A stretch of DNA of 64,000 bases from Patagioenas fasciata. Lineage: Eukaryota; Chordata; Aves; Columbiformes; Columbidae. The stretch's first letter is position 1; each line of letters begins with the position of its first letter. A program made the translations under genes and the position numbers. Below are positions 25,101-37,100 of this stretch, in pieces. The notes under the pieces are model-generated. The model ran no database searches and was not told where the DNA came from. It was given only the letters and a program-made list of their open reading frames with translations. Location of the stretch: positions 2,795,001 through 2,859,000 of the forward strand of contig NW_027288510.1 in the NCBI RefSeq assembly GCF_037038585.1, read 5' to 3'.

Positions 25101-28100
25101 TGGATAGGTCCTCACTAAGGGGGGACGTGGATGTCGCAGTCCACTGTGAGAGAAAGAGCTGTGCCATTTTTCTGACTAGGTTTTTAATTTGATTTTTTCT
25201 AAGACCTTTTGAAGGTTAGTCTTAAAGCTTGCTACAAATATCCTCGGTGAGGGAGGGGATGCAGACTGAAAAGAGACTAAGCTATTCCATAGTACCTCTG
25301 CACGGGTGTGTTTGGCAGGAGAAGGCCTTTTACCTGTTTCTCAAGTCTTCATTATTTCATACCACGAGTGAAAGTATGAAATGTAAGAATCAAGCTACTG
25401 CTCAGCTTATCTATCCTGGTAGTTTCACCTTTCTGCACGGTCTATTACAGGAAGCTAAAGTACGTAATACCGGCTACTGAGCTCCCCAGCAATGGAGCTT
25501 GCTGCGTTCAGTCTGTCTTCTTGTTGAGGGCTTTGCCTGTGAAATATGAAATTCAGCAGGAATTGTGTTCCCAAGTTTGGCAGCATCTTTCTTCTGCTGC
25601 TGGCAGACTGCCCACATCCCACCAGGGATTCTGTCATGGCCTGGAGGTGGAACACACCTGACCAAATTATTCATTGACGGAGTTCATTTTGGTTCCTCCT
25701 GTAGCTAGAGTTCAAGAAAAAAATCTGTCTTCTGTTCTTGGTGTCTGGAAGTAGATGCTAATCCTACAGTACCAGAATTAGCCAAATCTACCCAGTCTGA
25801 AGGAGGCTGTGAGGTTTGGTTAACTCATAGAATGTCCTGAGCTGGAAGGGACCCACCAGGATCATGGAGTCCAAGTCCTGTCCCTGCAGTGACAACCCCA
25901 CAGGTCACCCCGTGTGTCTGAGGACGTTGTCCAGTCTCTCCTTGAACACTGTCAGGCTGGGGCTGTGACACCTCCCTGGGAGCCTGTTCAGTGTCCAGCA
26001 CCTCTGGGTGAAGAACCTTTCCCTCATGTCCAGTCTAAAGAGAACTGAGATGCTTGCCTCATTTCCTATCTTCACTAATTACCAAAGGCACTTAAGAAGA
26101 GCAAATGTGTTACTGGGATTTAATCTCTTTTCCAGGTTGAAGTCTGGCTCAGTCATGTACTAGACAGCATGAGGGCTACTGTGAGAGATGAGATGACAGA
26201 AGCCGTCATGGCTTATGAGGAAAAACCAAGGGAACAATGGCTCTTTGACTATCCTGCCCAGGTATCTGCCACTGCTTCTTATCACCACTCAGGCTGGCTC
26301 GTGGAAAGGTAGCTCTTGGGTTCCCCATCAGTCCTGCCCTTCCCTTCTTTCAGCAGCTGCGGACAGGCATGTTTCTGGCCTCCACCTTGCTATCCAGGAG
26401 AGAGGGAGGATGAGTTGTCCTTTATCCTGGCGGTCTCCTGATGGAGTTTTCAGGCTGAGCTCCATGCTCTGGTTGGGGCTCTTGGTTGGGTGACAGAGCC
26501 CAGGGGCTTGGGCAGTGCAGTCTGTACAGCCAGAGCAGTGAGAGGTGCAGCAGGAAGGCAAAGTGGTGAGGCCAGATAAGAGTGAAGAGCCCCTCAGATG
26601 CACCTCTGACAACCTCGTGGTCTCCAACTCTTCCTCCTCTGCTGTGTCAGGCATGTGAAAGGTGCTGATTTACTTATAACTAGCTGCTAAATGTGTCTAT
26701 CACTGATATGGTGTTTTAAATGAATGTCATGGAGCAGATCCTTGTTGTACTGTCTGCTGTGACTACTGTATGAAAAAATACTTAATTTCATGTCACGGAT
26801 GTTTCATCCTTGATCTCCCTGTGGATCCGACACTCTTGAACATAAGGAAGCTTTGGTATTTTCCCTGATACTGAACCAGCCTATTTCCCTAGGTGGCGCT
26901 TTGCTGCACCCAGATCTGGTGGACAACCGAGGTTGGGATTGCCTTTGCCAGGGTGGAGGAAGGCTACGAGAATGCGATGAAGGAATAGCACAAGAAGCAA
27001 GTGACCCAGCTGAACACCCTCGTTACCATGCTGATCGGGCAGCTCTCCAAGGGCGACAGACAGAAAATCATGACCATTTGCACCATCGACGTGCATGCTC
27101 GGGATGTGGTGGCAAAGATGATAGCACAGAAGGTTGGTGTTGGCAGTTCAGCACAGTTCTGTGGGTGCTGGAGAGGGGGCTTCAGGGGGCCCAACCACTG
27201 GCCATTCAGATCACTGCCGGTCTCAGTGGGAGACGTATGACTAAATTTATTTCTACAATGTTTGTAGTAAGTGTGCAGAAAGCCCCTGTAAGCCTGCAGA
27301 GCTGTGCTGTGTCATGGCCCTGCAACACCAACTTGTAGTTGCTGCAGATTCACACCAGGAGTGAGAGCGCGGCACTGCGTCCTGGTGCCAAGACATGTGC
27401 TGGTGGATGATGGTGGTGTGTTGGGAGGCTGCTGGACTCAGTCTCAGTTTTGACTTTAGAAAGTAAGAAAAAGCATTCAAGCTTTGTTCTTTGTAGCGTC
27501 CTTTGTCTGGTGTGGGGCCACAGGGACTTATGTGGGACTCCCTTCTCCTGCAACACCTCTCCCACACTACTCCCCTGTCCCTGACACCATGCCAAGTGTT
27601 TAGCCTTGCAGGTGGGTGGGAAGATGCCCTGAATGTATTGGGTTGTGGCTCTTCCCTCATCTGTGTCATCTCAGAGGCAGCCAGGCTGCTCACAGGGTTT
27701 CTGTCTTCAAGGCTCAGCTGGGCTCAGTGGTGCCTCGGTCCAGCCTGGGGTGAAGTGATGCATCTGGACCTGCCTGCTGGTTGTGCAGAGAGCGCTGGCC
27801 ATGCCTGTCTTTGTCCACCTGTCCCCAGTCAGTTTCCTTGGTGCTGTCTGCAACCTCTTCCTTGTCTAGATGGCCTCTGCTCCTTCTCTCACTCTGGTTG
27901 CGTTATGAGACCTTCTTCATGACTTGCTGCTTCTTAAATCTATTCAGGAGTCTTTTTGTAAGGCTCTTTCTCTTGGCCATTAATTTTTTCCTCTCCCACC
28001 AATGTGGTCACTAATTTGGTTCCTCCCCTTTACTGATGGGAGATGGGGAGGTGACATTTCTCACCGCATTGCAAGGAGGCGGCCTTCCTCACCACACCTG

Positions 28101-31100
28101 CCTTGCAGTGAGGACCTGTCATCCCCCATGAACATTTTATAGCAGTCGCTATTTTGGCCCCCGAGCTGCATGTGTCTGGCATCCCCGGCCTTCCTGTGAT
28201 GGTGTTTGTGGGTGTGTTGCAGGTGGACAATGCCCAGGCCTTCATTTGGCTGTCACAGCTCCGGCACAGATGGTCAGATGAGGAACGGCACTGCTTTGCC
28301 AACATCTGTGACGCCCAGTTCCTGTACTCCTATGAATACCTTGGCAATACCCCTCGGCTTGTGATCACTCCGCTGACCGACAGGTAAGTCCCTGGGACAC
28401 AATGTCATAGCTGGGCTTTGCCACACAGGTAGAGAGAGAGATGCCAACCAAAGATGGATTTAGTTCAGACACCTGTATCCCTCTTGTTCTGTCTCCATGT
28501 CCCAGCACTCCAGTGGTCGAGCTCTAACTCTTATCTGGTTTTTGGTGGTACCCTCTGGGGAATTTGTACATCAGATCCCTGGGTGGGATTCAGCTCACCC
28601 ATTAAAACACTTGTGGGTGTCTTCCTGTGCACAAGATGTCCACAGTCCATAAAGCTGGTGAGTCTAGAGAGCTTTCATCCCATCTTGAAGCAGACATCTA
28701 CCTGGTTGCCTCAGTGGGGACACCTAGGGTTACTTGAGATACTCTGTGTTGTCCCACCTGGCTTCCAGCTGCCAATCCAGAAGTGTAAAAGTCTCCTATG
28801 GACCCCTTGTCATATCTCTCCACCCTATGTGACATTTCAGCAACCAAGAGCATCTCAGGTGGCTCTAGTCACCTGTGTTAGTCAGCTGCGTCAAGCCCCC
28901 AGGTATCATCAGGTTTTGTTGGCTATATTGACTACACCTCTGTGGCTTATACAGGTAGTATAGATACTCACATGTGGACACCACCCCAGTGTCCATCATC
29001 AACATGATGGAGAAACTTTGGGACTTGCTGCAGCTTTGAGTTGGGTTCACTCATAGGCCACCTGAGCAGGTTTCTGTCAGTGACAGGTCTTCCAGAAAAG
29101 CTGTCCTTTTCTCATACTGCCTGAGATGTGCCCAATATCCATGAGTTGTATGAGGATCCAGAGAGAACACAAGCTGGACATGAAGAGGTTTGGGCAGACC
29201 TTGGTGGAAGATGAGTATCTCTTGGAGAAAACAGAGCTGAGCAGAGGTGGTAATTAATGCCAAGAAGGCTTTCAGCTCAGACATGACCCCTGCTCACGTA
29301 CAGCTTTTCAGAGGAGAGGCTCTGCTGAGTGCAATGCTCTAGTGCTATTGCCCTGCAGCCCACAGTTGACCTATTGGACATATTTCCTTTTTTCATTCAT
29401 CATTCACTGTGAAAGATGTTACATCACCCTGACCCAGTCACTGCACCTGACCATGAGCGGAGCACCTGCAGGCCCTGCGGGCACTGGCAAGACGGAGACT
29501 ACGAAAGATTTGGGGCGAGCCCTGGGCATCATGGTGTACGTGTTTAACTGCTCCGAGCAGATGGACTACAAGGTATGGCTCCCACCTCGGCTGCGGTGCG
29601 GTCACATGGGGCAGGGGATGCTCAGGGCCCGAGCAAACCTGAAGGATGAGAGTAATCCAACGGTACCTGGGGTGCATTAGGAGAGGTATGACCAGCAGGT
29701 CAAGGGAGGTTGTTCCTTCCGCTCTGCTCTGCCCTGGTGATGCCACATCTGGAGTTGTGTCCAGTTCTGGGCTCCCCAGTTTAAGAAGGAATAACTGCAC
29801 AGAGTCCAGCAGTGGGCTACAAAGATGCTGAGGGGTCTGGAGCTTCTTTCTTGTGAGGAGAGACTGAGAGAGCTGGAGCTGTTGAGCTGGAGAAGAGAAG
29901 CTGAGAGGGATCTGATCAATGGGATCAATATCTCAGGGTGGGTGTCAGAGGATGGACCAGACTCTGTTCAGTGGTGCCCAACGCCAGGGTGAGGGGCAAC
30001 GGGCACAGACTGAAACACAGGAGGCTCCATCTGAACATGAGCAGAAACTTGTTTGCTGGGAGGTGCCAGAGCCTGGCCCAGGCTGCCCAGAGCGGGTGTG
30101 GAGTCTCCTTCTGTGAGACATTGAAACCCGCCTGGACCCACCTGTGTGATCTGCTCTGTGACCCTGCGTGAGCAGGGCTTGGACTGGGGGATCTGCAGAG
30201 GTCCCTTCAGCCCAACCAGGCTGGGATTCTGTGATCACCTCTCTCCAAATCCCTGCTACACTCCTTTAAGCTGAATGCCTTTTCCTTCTCCTCCCGTTCC
30301 TTCTCTAAGATTTGCACAAGGTTCTTCAGGAGGCAGAGACCCGAACTATCTTCTCTGCCTCATTATGCATTTCCCTTCCTTTCTGGAGTTAGATTTCATG
30401 TGTAATTCTTCAAAAATGTTGGTCTGTTCAGTTGAGACCAAGGCTGTGCTGATAGTTGGACCCTGGTCGTTTCTTCTCGGCGTGCTCGCGACCTGGCAGC
30501 CCCTGGCACGGGGAGGGACCTGTCCTGGTTTTCTCAGGATCCTCTCCCAGAATAAACCCAAAACATAGTGAACCTTCAGCCGCTACAGAGCACTGAATCA
30601 TTAGGCTGAGTCTTGCTCTCTGCCAGTCTGGCACGGTACAGTGATTTTGGTAGCCTCGGATCATATTTCATTTAGCTTATGGGCTCTCCCAGGAAACGGG
30701 ACCATCAGTAATTCAGCACAAGTGACCTTTAAATGAAACTGGTGCACAGATATATCGAGAAAGTGCAATTAGCAGATAAAGTGGCAAGCTGCGCAGAGCT
30801 ATAAATATTATAATTGAGTTGTGCCTGCTGTTTCCATGCACTTTTCTAAATACCCACAATAGACTGTAAATTGCTATAAATAAACAGGCTGGGAAATAAA
30901 ATCAATTTTTTGCTGGAGTTGATTCCATTTATGATTTCACTCTTGTAATCTTTGTTTTTGTTTTGTTTTTCCAGTCTTGTGGGAATATTTACAAAGGCCT
31001 TTCCCAGACGGGAGCCTGGGGCTGTTTTGATGAATTTAACAGGATCTCAGTTGAGGTCCTTTCTGTGGTTGCTGTACAGGTGAGTGGAGAAACACTCATA

Positions 31101-34100
31101 AATAAATACAAACAGAGCAGAGCCATTCTGCAGTCTTTGGAGCAAGGGTAAAAATGGCAATTGCATATTGCCGGTTTCAGTTCTGTGTATAGGCAGGTGT
31201 GGGATTAGATCTCAAGATTAATCACATGAATATCACAGCACTGCCAAGATGTCGCAGTTACGTGCTGCAAAGATATTTGTCACTTTTCTTGCCCCAGTTA
31301 CAGCATTTGTGCCAAGACAATTCTTTGTAGCATCTTTTCCCAGACCACTACGCACCATGGCTCTGTACCTGTTCCTCCTCAGGAAAGCACTCGTGTCGTT
31401 AATCTGCTGTGAGATAATTGCAGCACATCGTTTCAAGACAGAGAAGCTGCCTTGACTTGCGGCTGCTCAGTCTGCAATGTAGGGAATAATTTTCACAGAG
31501 GGGAAGAGGGGTGTTTGGGGCAGATCCGCTGGACTTCTGGGGGTTCCTTATCACCCCTGGTCAGGCACAGGTTGTGTGTCATACTCAGGAAATGGGAATA
31601 CATTCAGGATTAATTTTCTTAACCTGTCTCCAAAACTATATGGCTGTGGATTTAGTTCTGGTGTCTGTAACGACAGCTCTGCCAAGTGGCTTTGGAAGGT
31701 ATTCCTGGCCAACTGGCACCATTCCTTGGAGGAATGTGTGCAGCCCCGTGGTGCTCCCAAAAGCCAGTGTCAGCTGGTGACACTCGGGAGCTGGAATCTG
31801 GGGCAGATCTGCGGCCCTTGCTGACGCGCTTGCCCAGGGTACCCTGACACCGTGGGATTAAACCTGGGACAGAGCTATTGGAGCGGTGCCCAGCTGGGCA
31901 TGGGTGTTTCCCCTGGCGAATGGTTTCTCATCTCCTCTGTAGTTCAGCTGCTCAGTGCATTGTGTTGGTGAGTCTCGTGTGAAGCGCAGCAGCATCCCTG
32001 GAGAAGGGCTGGAAGGGAGACTGGCCTCCCCATCGTGCCAGAAAGTCCTGGGCTCTCGTGCTTATATATATAATCTGTCACTTCGCGTCCTCCTTCCCCT
32101 CCTCTTACCAGCCCATGAGGAAACCTGGCATTATTTTATACAGGGGAAGCCTTGGGGGGCTTCAGTGCAGAAAACTGAGGTGCCAAAGTGCCCAAGTTCT
32201 TCAGGATCCAACTGTCAGCTGAGTGCGTGTTTTAGGATCCTAATATCTGATTGAGGTGCTGAATTGTTCCTGGACTCCCTTTTGGGCTCAGTGTTGTAGA
32301 AAGATATAAAGCTCAGAAGTTTCTACACTTCTGTAAATGTTTCGGTCAAAGACATTGTTCTTAACCCCTCCATGAACTCCTCATTCTTCTCATCTGTTTC
32401 ACTCATAATTGGTACCTTATGTGGCATCCCAGAGAAGCCCCAGGCAGGTACAAGAGTTTATGTATCATTCCCTCTCAATTTCTCTTCCGTCAGGTCCTAG
32501 TTTAAAGTTGTCATTGAAAAAAAGTCTTTGAGGATCTTGAAATAAAAAGGGAAGCTGAACAAAAGAAGCCCAGGAATGACTCAACTGCTCATGGTTCCCT
32601 CGCTCCTGGCTGGAGCGTGGCAGCTGAAGAAAGCGGCACGGCCGTCATTCCATCATGGTGTCTCCTGGCTGCTATTAGGAGTGTTACCATGGCGATGTTT
32701 AATTGGCTGTCTTACTCATGCAGCTGATGTCGATATGGTTCCTTACAGGGAAAAATTCGATTAATTGCTTTACTTTGAGATGGCAAACAGTAGTGAGGTT
32801 AGAGCGGTGAATAGAGAGAGATTTGCCCCTCGCTGAGGTGCTGTTTGCAGAGAGGTGAACTCTTCGGAAGGAGAGGAATGAGCAGAACAAAGCTGCAATC
32901 AGGCAAATATAAAAAACAATATAATATTAGTGAGTGAAGGTGTTAGGAGAGGTTTTACAGCTTCTGCCTTCTGGTTTTGGTTTTAAATCAAACGTCTGAT
33001 GTCCCAAAATCTTTAAAAGTGATATCAAGTGGTCAGTTTACAACTGAGCTGAGGCCAAGCTTATTGGGAGGTGCTACCCCTTCTCTGGGCCTGGTCAGGG
33101 AACGGAGCAGGCACAGGAGGGTTTTGGGATGTCCTGAAGAGCAACGCTGTGTGGGGAGAGGTGAGATGGGTAAAGGGAATAATGGGCCCATATTGTGATA
33201 GACTTTGGGGAGTGCGTTTGGGTGTTGGCTATGTTGTGGATACCTGTACTGCCCTGTGTCTCTCTCACACATCAGACCTCTGCTGGGCTGGCTGGTTCAG
33301 AGATGGTGGAGCCTTTGGTGGTGTTTTTGCTGTGAGATGTGCTGAGCAGTGTCCCACAGGTGATGTCAAAAGCCAAGGTGAATGCAGGCAGTGCTGGGGA
33401 CATTTCCCGCTCCTGAGTTGCTCTTCCTGACCCACGTTCATCATTGTCTCATGGAGCAAAGGTGTGAAGTCTTGCAACTCCTTTGCATTTTGACTTTCCA
33501 CTCTCTTCAGCTCTTTTTTCTGCTTTGCCAGAGTTTGACTGAGATGGGAAATTGATATTGCCATGCTGATGTACTCCAAACAGTGTATAAAGCTTTGTGC
33601 TGCCGGTAAAAAATAAAACAGTGATTAGCCCCATTTGTCACGAGGCCAAGAGTAACGAAGGAAGCACCGTTGTCTGATGTGTTTTTCATAAGTGAACGCT
33701 GATACTATAGTACTGTCTTGATTTCTAGGTGAAGAGCGTGCAGGATGCAATACGGGAGAAGAAGAAATCCTTCCATTTTCTTGGAGAAGACATCAACTTA
33801 GTACCATCAGTAGGCATTTTCATCACCATGAACCCTGGTTACGCAGGGCGAACAGAGCTACCTGAGAATTTAAAAGCTCTCTTCAGGTGAGTCCAGGTCA
33901 GGGTTTGTGACCTGGCAGAAACTGTCTTTTGGAACATCCAGGCTCGACCTCCTGTCCTTGGGGAATTCACTTGCATAGGGCATTCGCAGGTAGTTTAAGC
34001 CTTGCACAACAGGCCTGGGTCTGGGCACGCACAGGCAGGGCAAAGGAGCTCTGTCCCTTGTCGTGGGGACGGCAGAGGGTGACCTGGCTCATAAAAGAAG

Positions 34101-37100
34101 GCCTAGAAGATGAAGCTGCAAATGCGCTGCCTGTAAGACCTGTAGTCAAGAAATACTTGTTCTGCAATGCCTCCTCACCTGTCATTTTAGGCCGTGTGCG
34201 ATGGTTGTGCCAGACTTTGAGCTGATCTGTGAAATTATGTTGGTGGCTGAGGGATTCATCGAGGCCCGGGTGTTAGCCAGGAAGTTCATTACTCTCTACC
34301 AACTCTGCAAAGAGCTCCTGTCCAAGCAGGTGAGCCTGATTCTGTGGCTGAGTGGTATGATGAATCTCCAAAATCAGCAGAAACATGGCACTGTGCTGCT
34401 CAGCTCCATGGCTAACGTTTCACAGCTTTTATTTAATGACTGCATTTGCACTGGCTGCTGGGGGAGGAGAGGGTTGGTGATCATCGGAGCAATAAAATTT
34501 TCAGACTGCTTTACTGGAGCATCTGCAGGGACAAAAGCATTTGACCAGCTGCATTAATGGGAGACCTTTCAGTGAGTTTAAATGACACCATGTTTGGGGT
34601 AGTATTCAGTGACCTTTTGCTTTCCAGTCTCTTCCTATTGATTCTCCTGCCTGCAAAGGGTTTATGGTGTCCCTCTCTGAGTTCAGCCTTAGGCTGGTTC
34701 CAGGTCTTGTTAGAGTTACTGTCAGTGCAAAGCAGATCAGATTTTTCCTTGTCATTATTTGTGTAGATTGAAGCTGGGTCCAGAGGAGACCTGAATCAGG
34801 ATTCCTGATGATACAAACCTGATCTTGGCTGTGCCAGCATGAGGCTGGGTGGGATATGCTCTGTCGCAGAAACTTGGTGCTGTGCCTTGAGGGGCCTGGT
34901 GGAAGCCATGGCCTCCCACACAGAGCAGAGCTGTCGAGCTGTGCTCTGGAGGGTGTTAACAGGACAGAAATATGAACAGTTGTTTGTTGGCTTGAGAGTT
35001 CTTCTCATGCCGTTTTGTGGTACTTTTTCAGCAATGTCTTTACTGACCCCTTATTCCTGGACCTCCTCTGAGACCAAACAGGCTTGTCATCTTGTGATGG
35101 GCAGGGTGGAGAAACTTGGGTCTTTGGGGCCTCATAATGGACTCACAAGCCTTTCACCTTGGTGGCTCCTGCAGATGCAGGGGGCTGGCTGGCCTTGCTA
35201 TAGGTGCTTTATGATTTAGGTGAAACAAATTGCTTTGGTCTCTGGAGTGCAAATCCTGCTGCTGTCTTACTGCCAACTGTGAGCCCATGTGATGGTCTGA
35301 ACAGCTGAATTATTTGACTCTTTAATACTGTCCCTGACGGGAATCTCACCTACTGAGATGGAAACCAGGTCACTCAGGCTGGAGAAGGTCTCTGGCCACA
35401 ATGCAAATAACAGATTTAGATGTATTTTCATTGCTTACTAGTCTGGCAGTTTGGGAATGGTGGTTCTTCACCCTACATGGTGCTGTCTAAGCATAAACTC
35501 ATGCCTCTTTTTTTTTCTTCCTCTGGTGTAGGATCACTACGACTGGGGCTTGCGTGCCATTAAGTCAGTGCTGGTTGTTGCTGGCTCCCTCAAGCGAGAT
35601 GACCCAGAGCGACCCGAAGACCAGGTTCTGATGCGCTCTCTTCGTGACTTCAACATCCCCAAGATTGTGACGGATGATGTGCCGGTGTTTATGGGGCTGA
35701 TTGGGGATCTATTCCCTGCACTGGATGTGCCTCGGAAGCGTGACCTGAATTTTGAGTCGTTTGTGAGGCAGGCTGTGCTGGACCTCCGGCTGCAGGCTGA
35801 GGACAACTTTGTGCTCAAAGTAAGACCAAGAGATCTTCTGCTACACCCACATCGCCATCAAATCATTTGGGTTTTCTCAAACAGCTTTGCTTCTACAAAG
35901 AGAGCTCTGCACAGCATTGTCCTTGCAGGCAGATCTCGCTGGAGGGCAGTCAGCTGTGCTGGGTCTGAGGCAGCTGCACCTGCTCCTGAAGTCAGCACTG
36001 GATCAGTCTCTGGGCTTCCAAAGGGGCCAACTTTTGTAGGCTCATGAAAGTGTAGCCCCTGGAGAGCAGGGCCTCATCAGGTGGTGGTTGTCAAGTATAA
36101 ACAGCGCTGAAAGTTTATCTGCAGGCTGAGGATTTCACCCATTGTGATTAGAGTGGCTGGACCAAACTCAATTGTCAAATCTGCTTGTGTCTCAGGGTCA
36201 CGTCTTTCTAAAGAGGTGGCCCAGTGGGACCTATTTTATAGACCTGAACTTCAGTTTGGCATCTTTGTCTAAAATTTGGGAGTGTTTTTCTCAGGTGGTG
36301 CAGCTGGAGGAGTTGCTGACGGTCCGGCACTCTGTCTTCGTGGTGGGTAACGCGGGCACGGGCAAGTCTCAGGTGATGAGATCCCTGAACAGGACTTACC
36401 AGATAATGAAGCGACGTCCTGTCTGGACAGACCTCAACCCCAAGGCAGTCACCAATGATGAGCTCTTTGGCATCATTAACCCAGCAACAAGAGAATGGAA
36501 AGACGGTAAATGTCATTTCATGTCTGAAATATGTAGATAAAGACGGGTATTTTTAATGAATTTCCCGAGCAGCAGCAGGGTGACTGGTTCTTCATGTGCA
36601 GGTCTGAGAGCCCAGGTGCTTGTCTGCTGCCTACAGCCACATGACAGTTTGTTGTTGAAAGGATACACAGGATGTTTTAGCTCTTTGATCTTCAAATGGG
36701 AAATATAGCATAAGCCTACTTGATCCTATTGCCCTAAGAATAATTTTAATGCCCATTAATACCAACACTTACCAGTTCCTAAGTGGGGCAGGCAGTTTTT
36801 GGGAGTTGGCTGGACCAGTGATGGAAGAGATGTCCCTCCTGCACTGTGGTGTGCACTGGGACCCCAAAAAATGTCCCATCCCCAGGTTTTCATTGCTGAT
36901 AGCACGCACAGCAGCCTTAACGTCAGTTTTTCCACTCAGTATGGCTGCCCGATCTCTGTAGCACACCAGCGTTTGCCAAGCTGTTGATCCTGCTTACTCC
37001 TGAGGAACATTTCAAACTTGCTGGAAGATTACAGAAAATCTGGAGTGGAAATGTTGGTTGTGACTGATACATAAAGGCAGCTTCGATTTACGTGTGCGGC

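Noticed and set aside
26986..26988. Stop removed by A-to-I RNA editing (TAG read as TGG)
   Set aside because: Editing would give Trp rather than the family Tyr, and I saw no obvious pairing partner. It remains possible but unsupported.
29938..30171. Recurring open frames of about 65-100 codons at 4.5, 29.9, 47.9, 53.4 and 60.8 kb
   Set aside because: They translate the same CR1 block in each copy, are not the CR1 reverse transcriptase, and have no independent support as genes.
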